Assembly: GCA_009694365.1 (NCBI GenBank) | Contig: SHVE01000007.1 | Span: 17,300 to 81,299, forward strand | DNA: 64,000 nucleotides | Direction of reading: 5' to 3' | From: Thermoleophilia bacterium | GTDB lineage: Bacteria; Actinomycetota; Thermoleophilia; Miltoncostaeales; Miltoncostaeaceae | Shown here: one piece after another, positions 32,064-39,729 of the stretch | How the letters are laid out: every line of letters begins with the position of its first letter | How positions within the stretch are numbered: the first letter of the stretch is position 1 | Translations under genes and position numbers: made by a program | The notes under the pieces: model-generated | The model's input: only the letters and a program-made list of their open reading frames with translations | Told to the model about the DNA's origin: nothing | The model's database searches: none

Positions 32064-33158
32064 ATGGGATCTCACGCTGGGTTGTTCAAGGGCGGAGGGG
32101 CCTTCCAGAGAGACGTTCGCGCCCTCGTGGCCTCCACGCTCACCTCGGATGACATCCGCCGGGGTCGCCGCCGCTTTCACCTGAAGGCGGTGACCATCGC
32201 CCTATGGGCCGCCGCGACCTACGTCTGGCTCGTGTGGTTCGCCGCCGGTCCGGTGGGTCTTGTCGTCGGCTGTGTGTCGATGGGGTTTGCACTGGGCGGT
32301 GTGGGTTTCTGTATCCAGCACGACGCCAACCATGGCGCGGTCGGCCCGCGCTCGCGCATCTTGGGCTACTCCCTTGACCTCGTCGGGGTCTCCTCGTACT
32401 TCTGGCGCGAACGCCACAATCACCTGCACCACACGTTCACCAACATCGTGGACGCGGACGGCGACATCGACCAACTACCGTTCGCGCGCCTCGCTCCCGA
32501 GCAGCGCTGGATGTGGAACCACCAGGGGCAGCACGTGTACATGTGGTTCCTGTACGGCATGTACGCCGTGAAGAGCGTGTTGCTCGCTGATGTCCTCTCG
32601 ATGGTCATGGGGATGAAGCACACCAGCGCTCCGACGCCGCGTCCTCGTGGTGGCACGCTCGCCGGGTTCATCGTTGCCAAGGTGCTGTTCATCGGATGGG
32701 CATTGGTGCTGCCGTTCGTTTTCCGCCCGGCTTGGTTGGTGGTCGTGGCTGCGTTCGCCGTCCTCTGGCTGCTGGGAATCTTGCTTGCCGTCGTGTTCCA
32801 GCTCGCGCACTGCGTCGAGGAGGTCTCGTTCTCGTCCACGCGCGAGATCCGCGAGACGGGTGCGCCGATGGAATGGGCACGCCACCAGGTCGAGACCACC
32901 GCAGACTTCGCCCAGGGCAATCGGTTGGTCACCTGGTACCTCGGCGGCCTGAACTACCAGATCGAGCACCATGTGTTCTCAAATGTGTGCCACCTGCACT
33001 ATCCGAAGCTCGCGCCGGGGCTCCGGGAGGTCTGCGAGCGCCACGGGGTGGACTACTTCGCGCACCCCTCACTGGGCTCGGCGCTCGCGTCGCACGGGCG
33101 ATGGCTGCACATGATGGGCCGCCGGCCCACCGCGGACCCCGTGCCGGTCAGCGCCTAG
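32064..33158 (+). CDS. Membrane fatty-acid desaturase (acyl-lipid, front-end type)
   Basis: 364 residues. The three di-iron histidine boxes are complete: HDANH (about residue 91), HNHLHH (about 117) and QIEHH (about 305). The Q in place of the first His of box 3 is typical of front-end (delta-5/6-like) acyl desaturases. Two pairs of hydrophobic helices separate the boxes. No fused cytochrome b5 domain is present, so it must take electrons from a separate ferredoxin or other donor. ATG 32064 follows a TACCGT box. The stop codon sits in the centre of GCGCCTAGGCGC. It should introduce a double bond into membrane lipid chains. Confidence 0.9.
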   Translation: MGSHAGLFKGGGAFQRDVRALVASTLTSDDIRRGRRRFHLKAVTIALWAAATYVWLVWFAAGPVGLVVGCVSMGFALGGVGFCIQHDANHGAVGPRSRILGYSLDLVGVSSYFWRERHNHLHHTFTNIVDADGDIDQLPFARLAPEQRWMWNHQGQHVYMWFLYGMYAVKSVLLADVLSMVMGMKHTSAPTPRPRGGTLAGFIVAKVLFIGWALVLPFVFRPAWLVVVAAFAVLWLLGILLAVVFQLAHCVEEVSFSSTREIRETGAPMEWARHQVETTADFAQGNRLVTWYLGGLNYQIEHHVFSNVCHLHYPKLAPGLREVCERHGVDYFAHPSLGSALASHGRWLHMMGRRPTADPVPVSA

Positions 33159-33169
33159 GCGCGAGGCGA

Positions 33170-33475
33170 TCAGGTCTGGTCAAGCGCGTCCCACAAATGC
33201 TTGCCCACTGTTCCGTTCAGGACTGGATCGAGGAATGCTCGGCCGACGTGAAGCGCCTGCTCGAAGTCGACGGGCGGCTGGCGAATCAGGGTCGTCCACC
33301 TCCGGCTCCAGTCCGCGGCCTGATCGGACTCGAGTTCGAAGGTCGTCGGTAGCCCGTCGGGCAGCGTCTCGGATCGGCGCTGCCCCTCCCTTCGCAGGGC
33401 GTCGATTACGGCGTTGCCGTCGATCCCGTCAACTTGGAGGGCGATGGCGGCGATGTCGGCGAGGTCGCGTGCTCG
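33170..33475 (-). pseudogene. C-terminal fragment of an AbiEii-type nucleotidyltransferase toxin
   Basis: About 101 residues to a normal stop. RARDLADIAAIAL matches the 'R.kDl.Di' segment of AbiEii/AbiGii toxins, and WTTLIRQPPVDFEQALHVGRAFLDPVL matches their C-terminus. The catalytic half with the GS...D.D motif is missing, and no partner antitoxin is seen. Base composition is less GC-rich at third positions than neighbours. It is a relic of a phage-defence or toxin-antitoxin system. Confidence 0.55.
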
Positions 33476-33504
33476 CGAGGAGTGCGTGTCTCCGCGCCCG
33501 CCAA

Positions 33505-33675
33505 TGGAGCGCCCTAGAGTTCCTCGCATTCGTAACCAATGCGCCCGCCGTAGAGGTCGGCGACTGGAACGGGGCCGGTCCCTCCGGCGGCGAGCCTCTA
33601 GTCCTTGTGTCCCGAGCCGAAGCGGTAGCGGTCGCCGAGACCGCGCTCGCCTGGGACCTACAGCTGTCCCGATAG
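33505..33675 (+). pseudogene. C-terminal fragment of an unknown protein
   Basis: The frame reads WSALEFLAFVTNAPAVEVGD and continues to a stop at 33675 with clear codon bias (wobble C/G mixed with A/T), but no start. The family is not recognised. It lies in an accessory patch of fragments. Confidence 0.3.
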
Positions 33676-33733
33676 GGGCTGACATCGGGGCCGGGCCGGA
33701 CGGGTTTGACCTCCTGACGTCCGCGCTCGGCTC

Positions 33734-33970
33734 CTAGCCGTCGGTGATTCGGTCGCCGACTTCTATCTCCGCGACATCGAGGACAGAACGCGCAACGATT
33801 CCGCAAGCTCCGGTGTTTCCGTCCGGCTGCCCAGGCATTGTGCCGGTTGCGACCCGGGAGAGGGTCGTGCGTAGCTGTGTCCTGACCCGCTTCCGCCGGT
33901 CCGACTGGTAACACATGTCCGAGCGGGCATCTCGCCTGCTCTTGTAACCAATCGAGCCAAAGGAGCTCAC
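33734..33970 (-). pseudogene. Unrecognised fragment, possibly a small protein
   Basis: The last 40 codons (TMPGQPDGNTGACGIVARSV, then a short acidic tail ending RITDG) look coding. The first half is Arg-rich and doubtful. No family is recognised. It is divergent from the small basic gene at 33971 and could be a remnant or a real short gene. Confidence 0.3.
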
Positions 33971-34093
33971 ATGGCATCAGCCAGGAAGAAGCCCACGACC
34001 CCGCCGAAGTTCCGGCGCGCGGACACGGGTCGCTACACGACGCCGGGGTATGCGAAGAAGCATCCCAAGACCACGGTCAAGGAGTCGAAGTAG
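33971..34093 (+). CDS. Small basic protein, 40 residues
   Basis: It has the strongest ribosome binding site in this patch (AAAGGAG, 5 bases before the ATG). The protein is Lys/Arg-rich; MASARKKPTTPPKFRRADTG is followed by RYTTPGYAKKHPKTTVKESK. The 'TGRY.T..YA..HP.TTV.E' pattern recurs in very short bacterial proteins of unknown role often found on mobile DNA; this is from memory. A hairpin follows. It may bind nucleic acid. Confidence 0.6.
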   Translation: MASARKKPTTPPKFRRADTGRYTTPGYAKKHPKTTVKESK

Positions 34094-34111
34094 CAATAGC
34101 CGGACGAGCAA

Positions 34112-34132
34112 CTCAGCGCGTACAACGCTGAG
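34112..34132 (+). terminator. Hairpin after the 40-residue gene
   Basis: CTCAGCG and CGCTGAG pair around the 7-base loop CGTACAA, 18 bases after the stop codon. No T-tract. Confidence 0.4.
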
Positions 34133-34241
34133 CTACTCGCCCTAGAAGGAAGGCACCGCTTCTGGAGTTAACCGGGGCGCGGTGTCCCTCCTCTTCTTCT
34201 ATCAGGAAGCACGATTCCCTCGCGCCGGGAGGAGAATCCAT

Positions 34242-34733
34242 TTACTCCGACCACTCGTTGAGTCGAGTGTAGGCATCGGAGAGGTCGACCCTCTCGACGC
34301 GCGGGTCGGTCCGCAGGCGGTTGAGGTAGAGGACGTGTCCGTTGATGTGCGGTTTGTAGGTCGCGATTTCCTCGGCGACCTTCCGGCTCAGCTTCAGTGC
34401 TTCGGTGACTTGGAACTCCTCATCGAAGATCACGGCGATCACGCTGTCGTACTCGCGGTCGCGGATCGGCGAGAGGTTCGTCCGCTTGTTGGTGCTCGTG
34501 TTGCGCGCGGCCTTGACCTGGATGCGCTCGCCGCCGGGAGCAAGAACGTCCCATCCGGCCTGCGCGAAGGAGCCGCGCTCCCCGCCGTAGTGACCGTGGA
34601 CAATCGCCTCGGCAATGTCACCGACCGGGTTGTTGTTCGACCGGACCACGTCCCGGCGGCGAAGCTCGCGCATGACCGCTGTCCAGTCACGAAGGAGGTC
34701 GCCGGTGGATCGGGCGGTCGGATCGTACTTCAT
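34242..34733 (-). CDS. PD-(D/E)XK nuclease-like protein of an accessory patch
   Basis: 163 residues. NNPVGDIAEAIVHGHYGG (an early Glu helix) is followed by GWDVLAPGGERIQVKAARNT, the D...(E/Q)xK-like strand pair of restriction-type nucleases, then SPIRDREYDSVIAVIFDEEF and a helical tail. Similar proteins occur as solitary genes on islands, and the target is unknown. ATG 34733 follows a TACCGT box by 6 bases. Upstream in-frame sequence to 34856 is not protein-like. Codon use is less GC-extreme than the core genes, which suggests transfer. Confidence 0.6.
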   Translation of the reverse strand: MKYDPTARSTGDLLRDWTAVMRELRRRDVVRSNNNPVGDIAEAIVHGHYGGERGSFAQAGWDVLAPGGERIQVKAARNTSTNKRTNLSPIRDREYDSVIAVIFDEEFQVTEALKLSRKVAEEIATYKPHINGHVLYLNRLRTDPRVERVDLSDAYTRLNEWSE

Positions 34734-34739
34734 CTTGCC

Positions 34740-34745
34740 ACGGTA
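34740..34745 (-). promoter_or_regulatory. Candidate -10 box, leaderless start
   Basis: TACCGT on the minus strand, 6 bases before ATG 34733. Confidence 0.4.
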
Positions 34746-35041
34746 CCGACCGTGGTGCCGGACACCCGACCAGACGGCCCTCCGGGACCCGACGGTGTTC
34801 GGAATGCCCCAAAACGCGCAAACCCCGCGCACTTTCGTTTCGAGTCCGTGACACACTCGCCGAGTCCCGGGTCCAACGAGACCAACGCAGGCCTCTCAGC
34901 GCCCGACGGCTCCCCTTGCGTCGCCCTTATCGCCCTTACGAACGACAGCTATCGACGGGTTTCGACGGAGTTCGCCGGGCGTCGCCGTGACGGGCTCGAA
35001 CGGGCCTCAAACCACGCATACGCCCTGTAGACAAAGAGAAG
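34746..35041. other. Gene-free stretch between nuclease-like gene and tRNA
   Basis: About 300 bases. It contains GGTGCCGGACACCC (34754), related to the REP core. No credible gene was found. No copy of the tRNA 3' end was found that would mark an attachment site. Confidence 0.4.
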
Positions 35042-35059
35042 GGCCCGATTTCTCGGGCC
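35042..35059 (-). terminator. Terminator of tRNA-fMet
   Basis: GGCCCGA and TCGGGCC form a 7-bp stem with a GAAA loop on the minus strand, followed by CTTCTCTTT. It is the most classical rho-independent terminator in the window, 12 bases after the tRNA. Confidence 0.7.
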
Positions 35060-35070
35060 TTTCTGAGGAG

Positions 35071-35144
<74 letters not shown>

Positions 35145-35197
35145 GCGGTTCGTGAAATGTAGCACCGCCGGGAGCTCCTCCGAGGCGGTGCAGGGGG

Positions 35198-35219
35198 CGA
35201 ACGGCCATGAGGCCGTTCG
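35198..35219. repeat. Perfect 9-bp hairpin between tRNA-fMet and mgsA
   Basis: CGAACGGCC and GGCCGTTCG around the loop ATGA, in the spacer of two divergent genes. A weaker 7-bp pair (CACCGCC at 35163, GGCGGTG at 35184) lies beside it. Function unclear. Confidence 0.45.
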
Positions 35220-35279
35220 GATTCCGTGAACTGTGGCCCGATCGCTGACACATGGTGTGGAGATGGGCCGCAGGCGACC

Positions 35280-35285
35280 TATGGT
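35280..35285 (+). promoter_or_regulatory. Candidate -10 box upstream of mgsA
   Basis: TATGGT, 6 bases before an in-frame GTG at 35292 and 60 bases before the annotated ATG. Confidence 0.4.
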
Positions 35286-35345
35286 GGGTGCGTGGCCACT
35301 ACGGCCGGTTTCGCCCACGCACGACCGGATGGAGATAGGTTGACG

Positions 35346-35810
35346 ATGAAATCACGCAAGCGCATCGTGATGATCGCGCACGACAACCGGAAGCGGGACA
35401 TGCTCGACTGGGCGCGTGCCAACTACCCGGTGTTGCGCCACCACGAGCTGTACGCCACGGGCACCACTGGGGGCCTCATCGCCGACGACCTCGGGCTCCC
35501 GGTGCACCGCTTCCTCTCCGGACCGCTGGGTGGTGACCAGCAGGTCGGCGCTGCCCTTGCCGAGGGCCGACTCGACGTGGTCATCTTCTTCTGGGATCCG
35601 CTCGAGCCGCAACCTCACGATGTGGACGTGAAGGCGTTGCTGCGGATCGCCGTCGTGCACAACAGTCCGATGGCATGCAACCGGGCGACCGCCGACGTCC
35701 TGCTCACCAGCCCCCTGCTCGGCGAGGACTACACGCGGGCGGCGTCACCGGGCGATCTGGCCCCACCGGAGCGGGAGATCCCTGATGTCGGGATGGCTCT
35801 GAGGTCGTGA
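35346..35810 (+). CDS. mgsA: Methylglyoxal synthase
   Basis: 154 residues, close to the usual 150. It converts dihydroxyacetone phosphate to methylglyoxal, a bypass that releases phosphate when sugar phosphates accumulate. KRIVMIAHDNRKRDML is the N-terminal strand with the catalytic-site His-Asp, ATGTTGGLI is the phosphate loop, SGPLGGDQQVGA and VVIFFWDPLEPQPHDVDVKALLR are diagnostic (catalytic Asp in WDPL), and VVHNSPMACNRATAD closes it. ATG 35346 has GGAGATAGG upstream. A leaderless GTG at 35292 (6 bases after TATGGT) would add 18 residues. A strong hairpin begins at its stop codon. Confidence 0.95.
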   Translation: MKSRKRIVMIAHDNRKRDMLDWARANYPVLRHHELYATGTTGGLIADDLGLPVHRFLSGPLGGDQQVGAALAEGRLDVVIFFWDPLEPQPHDVDVKALLRIAVVHNSPMACNRATADVLLTSPLLGEDYTRAASPGDLAPPEREIPDVGMALRS

Positions 35811-35848
35811 GGGTGAATGGGGGGCCACACGGCCCCCCATTCACCCTC
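35809..35848 (+). terminator. Perfect 18-bp hairpin at the mgsA stop codon
   Basis: Arms 35809-35826 and 35831-35848 (GAGGGTGAATGGGGGGCC and its complement) are perfectly paired with the 4-base loop ACAC. The stem starts inside the mgsA TGA. No T-tract follows. Confidence 0.7.
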
Positions 35849-35919
35849 GGTCGTGGGGCAGGCGACGCCAAAGCGGTTCGCGCTCGGAGTGGCGATCCCC
35901 CGGTGCCCCGGTTGCCCTA

Positions 35920-35950
35920 GTGACTGACGCCTTTTCCCACAGGCTGCGCG
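35920..35950 (+). repeat. GTGACTGACRCC direct repeat, copy A
   Basis: GTGACTGACGCC, a T-rich linker and ACAGGCTGCGCG. It aligns with 36057-36086 with a few mismatches and one gap. Confidence 0.65.
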
Positions 35951-36056
35951 TCATCGGCGTATAGCGCTGCAATGGGCGCGATTCACCCCCTTCACCCGGA
36001 AGCCGCGCGGTTGGCCGCACATATCCGTAACGCAGGTAACGAACCCGCATACCCGG

Positions 36057-36086
36057 GTGACTGACACCTTGTCTACAGGCTGTGCG
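36057..36086 (+). repeat. GTGACTGACRCC direct repeat, copy B
   Basis: GTGACTGACACCTTGTCTAC followed by AGGCTGTGCG, 137 bases after copy A. GGTGACTGACACC resembles the CCGGTGTCTGACAC core of the REP family and may be a distant subtype. Confidence 0.65.
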
Positions 36087-36150
36087 GCGTCGGCGGTGAC
36101 GTCTCGGGACTCTGGGGTGCCGGTGTCCGGGGCGGGGGTGGGTCCGGCGG

Positions 36151-36339
36151 CTAGGTGAGGACGATCGCCAAGACGATGACGAAGATTAGGAGCAGGGCGA
36201 GGAAGGCGTAGACGAGGCGCACGGCACGATTGGCCCCCGTGGCCACTACCCGGGCGTTCTCCCTCTTCGTTGCGATGACATCGGGATCGGTCTCTCGCTC
36301 CGGCCAGTCCTCCTCGTCGGTGTTGTCATCCCATCCCAT
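36151..36339 (-). CDS. Small single-pass membrane protein, 62 residues
   Basis: An acidic N-terminus (WDDNTDEEDWPERETDPDVI) precedes a basic segment and one C-terminal helix (LVYAFLALLLIFVIVLAIVL), so it is probably tail-anchored or N-in. Unrecognised. It lies just after the sigA terminator on the same strand, and ATG 36339 has no strong ribosome binding site. Confidence 0.6.
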   Translation of the reverse strand: MGWDDNTDEEDWPERETDPDVIATKRENARVVATGANRAVRLVYAFLALLLIFVIVLAIVLT

Positions 36340-36357
36340 GTCTGCAGCCTAGAACGA

Positions 36358-36384
36358 CGAAGGGTCCGCAGCGCGGACCCTTCG
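36358..36384 (-). terminator. Terminator of sigA
   Basis: CGAAGGGTCCGC and GCGGACCCTTCG form a perfect 12-bp stem with a 3-base loop, 32 bases after the sigA stop codon. Confidence 0.65.
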
Positions 36385-36416
36385 GTGACTCGTGATCGGC
36401 GTCGCGCCGGGTCGGG

Positions 36417-37499
36417 CTATGCGACCTCGGCCAGCCCGCGTACGTCCACCATGCCTGCGAGCTTCTGAAGTGCCTGGTTCTCGATCTGGCGGATGCGCTC
36501 GCGCGTGACGTTGAACGTACGCCCCACCTCGTCAAGAGTGCGAGGCTGCTCGCCGCCAAGCCCGTAGCGGAGTTCGAGCACGCGGCGCTCGCGGTATGAC
36601 AATGAGTTGAGCACGTCATGGAGCGCCTCGTTGCGAAGCGTCTCGGCGGCGGCCGCCTCGGGCGAGATCGCCTTCTCGTCCGCGATGAACTGGCCGAACT
36701 CCGATTCCTCCTCGTCGCCCACCGGCTTCTCGAGCGAGATCGGGGTCTGGGCGCTGCGGCGGATCGACTCGACCTCCTGCTCGGTGAGGCCGATCGAGGC
36801 ACCGATTTCGGCGTTCCCCGGATCGCGGCCGAGCTCGGCCAGCAGTTTGCGCTCGGTCCGGTTGATCTTGTTGAGCTTCTCCACCACGTGCACGGGCATC
36901 CGGATTGTGCGGCCCTTGTCGGCGATCGCGCGGGCGACGGCCTGGCGGATCCACCAGGTGGCGTACGTCGAGAACTTGTACCCCCGGCGGTAGTCGAACT
37001 TCTCCGCGGCACGCACCAGCCCGAGAGTGCCCTCCTGAATCAGGTCGAGGAAGGCCAGCCCCTGATTCCGGTAGTTCTTCGCGATCGAGACGACGAGGCG
37101 GAGGTTGCTCTCCACCATCGTCTGCTTGGCCCCGAGGTCACCCTCCTCGATCCGCTTGGCCAGATCCACTTCCTGACGTGCGGTGAGCAGCGGAATCCGA
37201 CCAATGTCCCGGAGGAAGAGTTGCAGCAGATCGGTGGTGCTCTCGGCCTTGGCGGCGACGCGGCGCGGTCGCTCGGACTCCTCGGCCAGCTTGGTGCGAC
37301 GCTCCTGCGCCTCGGGCTCTTCGAGGAGTTCGATGCCCATCTCGTCGATGTGCGTGTAGATCTCCTCGGGGTCCTCGGGCACGAGGTCGAAGCCGGCGAT
37401 GACCGTGGCAACCTCCTCGATGCCGAGGAAGCCCTGCTCCTGCCCTCGGGTGAGGAGGATCTGCATCTCCTCGTTCCCCATGATTTCCTTCAGCGTCAT
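36417..37499 (-). CDS. sigA: Primary RNA polymerase sigma factor (sigma-70)
   Basis: 360 residues. Region 1.2 is [32 protein letters not shown]. Regions 2.1-2.4 hold [18 protein letters not shown] and [27 protein letters not shown] (the -10 recognition helix). Region 3 follows, and region 4 ends with [27 protein letters not shown] (the -35 helix). The N-terminus has only a short 1.1-like part ([20 protein letters not shown]), smaller than in HrdB or SigA of well-known actinobacteria. The start ATG 37499 has GGGGAGA upstream. The full region set and this position make it the housekeeping factor. The TANNNT boxes listed here would be its targets. Confidence 0.93.
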   Translation of the reverse strand: MTLKEIMGNEEMQILLTRGQEQGFLGIEEVATVIAGFDLVPEDPEEIYTHIDEMGIELLEEPEAQERRTKLAEESERPRRVAAKAESTTDLLQLFLRDIGRIPLLTARQEVDLAKRIEEGDLGAKQTMVESNLRLVVSIAKNYRNQGLAFLDLIQEGTLGLVRAAEKFDYRRGYKFSTYATWWIRQAVARAIADKGRTIRMPVHVVEKLNKINRTERKLLAELGRDPGNAEIGASIGLTEQEVESIRRSAQTPISLEKPVGDEEESEFGQFIADEKAISPEAAAAETLRNEALHDVLNSLSYRERRVLELRYGLGGEQPRTLDEVGRTFNVTRERIRQIENQALQKLAGMVDVRGLAEVA

Positions 37500-37540
37500 C
37501 TGTCTCCCCGTCTCCGCTTGACCGGACCCTGCCGGATGCA

Positions 37541-37753
37541 TCAGCCCGATACCGCGCGCGGTGCGCCTCCATCGAACAGTTCGAGGCCGATCACGACCTC
37601 GATGCGCTCGGCGGGCGGGTATGTGCACCCACGTTCCGAGCACTTCGCCTGCTCACCCACGGTCCGAAGAGCGCGCGGGGATCCAACGTGATCGGTAGTC
37701 TCGCCACCGGCCCTTATGGATCGGTTAAGTGGTTCTCTGCCCAGCGTAAACAT
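37541..37753 (-). CDS. Doubtful small ORF upstream of sigA
   Basis: 70 codons from an ATG. The second half ([20 protein letters not shown]...) has a Cys pair and coding-like third positions; the first half does not. No ribosome binding site is evident. It may be a real short gene, perhaps starting at an internal GTG, or part of the sigA leader. Confidence 0.22.
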   Translation of the reverse strand: MFTLGREPLNRSIRAGGETTDHVGSPRALRTVGEQAKCSERGCTYPPAERIEVVIGLELFDGGAPRAVSG

Positions 37754-37789
37754 CCTGCCGCCGGTTTTCCATGATGAACGGTCAAATCG

Positions 37790-38470
37790 TTACGGGTTGG
37801 TCGTCCGCGTGGTGGACGTCGTGGTACCTGCGATGCCCTTGAGAAGGGCGATTGCGGCCCTGCCGAGAGGGGTTGCAGGGTCGATGGCCACGACGCGCGT
37901 CCACGCGGTGATGAGCGTCGGTGCGTCACGGGAATAGGTGGCCACCCACCCGCGGTTGAACCAGGCCAACTGGCTGTCGGGGTGGGTAGCGACGAGAGAC
38001 TGGAAGAAATCGGCGGCGCGGGCGAGCCCGGCGTCGCCACTCGCCCCGTCCACGAGCGCGAGTCCCGCCTCGGCGGCGATCGATTCCGAGTCGGCCGCAA
38101 GCGCCGTGCGGTACGCCGTCTCGGCACCGGCCTGATCGTCTGCGCGCTGCAGGGCCGCGCCGTAGCGGATGTACGTACGGGCGTCACCGGGCTTCAGTTG
38201 GGTCGCGAAGGCCCGTGCTTGGTCGTCGGCGCTGAGGTCGGCGATCGCTGGGGGCACGGCCTCATCTGTCACCAGCGCGAGCGGGGGCAGGCTCGCGTTG
38301 CCCGTGAGCTCTTCTCCGGGGACCGCCACGATGCCCGCAACGATGGGCTGCGCGGGGTCCGGTGAGGCAATCTCGCTCGTTCCACCGAGGGCGAACGCCC
38401 CGCCGATGACGGCGACGGCGAGAACGAGGCCCGTGACGGCCACGCCGATGAGGGCCACGGGACGCGTCAT
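37790..38470 (-). CDS. Membrane-anchored TPR-like protein
   Basis: 226 residues. The N-terminal helix VALIGVAVTGLVLAVAVIGGAFAL anchors the rest outside the membrane. Residues about 95-200 form tetratricopeptide-like helix pairs (ARTYIRYGAALQRADDQAGAETAYRTAL; SQLAWFNRGWVATYSRDAPTLITAWTRVVAIDP). TPRs bind partner proteins; the partner is unknown. ATG 38470 lies 4 bases after the stop codon of the DUF1116 gene, so the two are one transcription unit. Confidence 0.7.
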   Translation of the reverse strand: MTRPVALIGVAVTGLVLAVAVIGGAFALGGTSEIASPDPAQPIVAGIVAVPGEELTGNASLPPLALVTDEAVPPAIADLSADDQARAFATQLKPGDARTYIRYGAALQRADDQAGAETAYRTALAADSESIAAEAGLALVDGASGDAGLARAADFFQSLVATHPDSQLAWFNRGWVATYSRDAPTLITAWTRVVAIDPATPLGRAAIALLKGIAGTTTSTTRTTNP

Positions 38471-38474
38471 GGGG

Positions 38475-39689
38475 CTACGGGGTGAGCGCGTTCAGCGCGT
38501 CACGAATGGGCACGAGGGGCACGCGGGCCGTCCCGGTGCCGATCTGGACGCCATCGGTGCGCGAGGTGATACCGAGGTGGATCGCCGGGGCCTCACCGGC
38601 ATCGAGGCACAGGCGAGCGTCAATGGCGAGGTGGGCACAGGCGATGACGGCCTGATCCCCGGTCCACGGCGCCGCGTCGGCAGCGGAGTAGCCGTCGTTG
38701 TAGGCGTCGGCGTCGATCATGGGCGCGGGTGCGGTGAACCAGACATCGGGCAACCCTGACAGCATCACCGCTACGTCGGTGCCGTTGCCCGTGATCTCGG
38801 CGACCAGGCTCGATCGCGGAACGCCGAGGGTCGCCTGAAGGGCGGCCCGCGACGCGGCGGCGATGAGGGGGAGGGCCAACAAGTCGGACGATCGGGTGAC
38901 ACGGGTAATCGCGGGAAGGGAATCGAGGGCATGGTCCGCCAGACCCGCGAGCAGGATGTCTTGCAGCAGGATGAGTGCGACCCGCGGGTGCGCCGAGGGA
39001 TCGCCGCCCATCGTCCGGGCCGAATCGAGGAGCGCCCCGATGTCGAGGGGTCCGGTGGCGTTGAGAGCCCGGGCGATACCCGGGGCCACGCGATCGGCCA
39101 GTAATCGCTCGCGTGCGAGGACGTCGCGAGTGCGGGGGGAGCGGCCAAGGCCATTGTGGGCTCCGTCGGAGATCGGCGCCCACGCCTCGGCGCCCGTCTC
39201 TTCGTCCCGCACGGCCCATATGGCCATGGAGGGCGATACCACGCCGCACATCGTCGCCGCCACACCACGGCTATGGGTGGGGGCGATCGCAATGTGGCCC
39301 CGCACGATCATGTCGGCGGCCCCATCCGAGTCGGCGGCCCACCCTTCGAGCATGGCGGCACGCGCGATCTGTCCGCGCAGGGCAGGACCCAGATGGTCCC
39401 AGTCGCAAGGGGGGCCCACGTGCAGGATGATGCGCTCGTCCATTCCTGGGACGAGGTCGGCCGCGAGGCCCGCGCCCACCAGATGAGGTCGGGCGGAGTC
39501 GAGATGCGAGAGTGCGTGCCGGTTACCGGCCTCCACGTCGTCGTCGGCGTACGAGCGTACGAGCAGCGCCACGTCGCTCACGTCGCCACGGGCCGGCGGG
39601 GACCAGTCGATGACCAGTGGTTCGACGCCTTGGGAGCGCAGCCCCGTCTCTACGTGGGGAGCACCGATGGTGGCGATGGCCAGACGCAT
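38475..39689 (-). CDS. DUF1116 protein, AllG (YlbE)-like
   Basis: 404 residues. LHVGPPCDWDHLGPALRGQIARAAMLEGWA matches 'L..GPP..W..m.gp..Ga..ga.lfEGWA' of E. coli YlbE/AllG. Later GNGTDVAVMLSGLPDVWFTAPA matches 'rNG..fgi..sGlg..WFTAP', and the end IHLGITSRTDGVQIGTGTARVPL matches its C-terminus. In E. coli AllF-AllG-AllH have been linked to oxamate carbamoyltransferase activity. The first 50 residues (LAIATIGAPHVETGLRSQGV) instead resemble the small C-terminal module of FdrA. ATG 39689 follows a TACGAT box by 6 bases. No allH or carbamate kinase is in the window; the FdrA-like protein is 3.3 kb away. Substrate unknown. Confidence 0.72.
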   Translation of the reverse strand: MRLAIATIGAPHVETGLRSQGVEPLVIDWSPPARGDVSDVALLVRSYADDDVEAGNRHALSHLDSARPHLVGAGLAADLVPGMDERIILHVGPPCDWDHLGPALRGQIARAAMLEGWAADSDGAADMIVRGHIAIAPTHSRGVAATMCGVVSPSMAIWAVRDEETGAEAWAPISDGAHNGLGRSPRTRDVLARERLLADRVAPGIARALNATGPLDIGALLDSARTMGGDPSAHPRVALILLQDILLAGLADHALDSLPAITRVTRSSDLLALPLIAAASRAALQATLGVPRSSLVAEITGNGTDVAVMLSGLPDVWFTAPAPMIDADAYNDGYSAADAAPWTGDQAVIACAHLAIDARLCLDAGEAPAIHLGITSRTDGVQIGTGTARVPLVPIRDALNALTP

Positions 39690-39695
39690 GTGTCC

Positions 39696-39701
39696 ATCGT
39701 A
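39696..39701 (-). promoter_or_regulatory. Candidate -10 box, leaderless start
   Basis: TACGAT on the minus strand, 6 bases before ATG 39689 of the DUF1116 gene. Confidence 0.45.
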
Positions 39702-39729
39702 GGCGTCTCCCCGGCCGCGTCAATACGGA

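Larger units (their letters stand above)
35849..36150. other. Gene-free stretch with short direct repeats
   Basis: About 300 bases between mgsA and a small membrane protein. It has two GTGACTGAC repeats (35920 and 36057) and a GGTGCCGGTGTCCGGGG near 36117 that resembles the REP core. No gene is supported. Confidence 0.5.
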
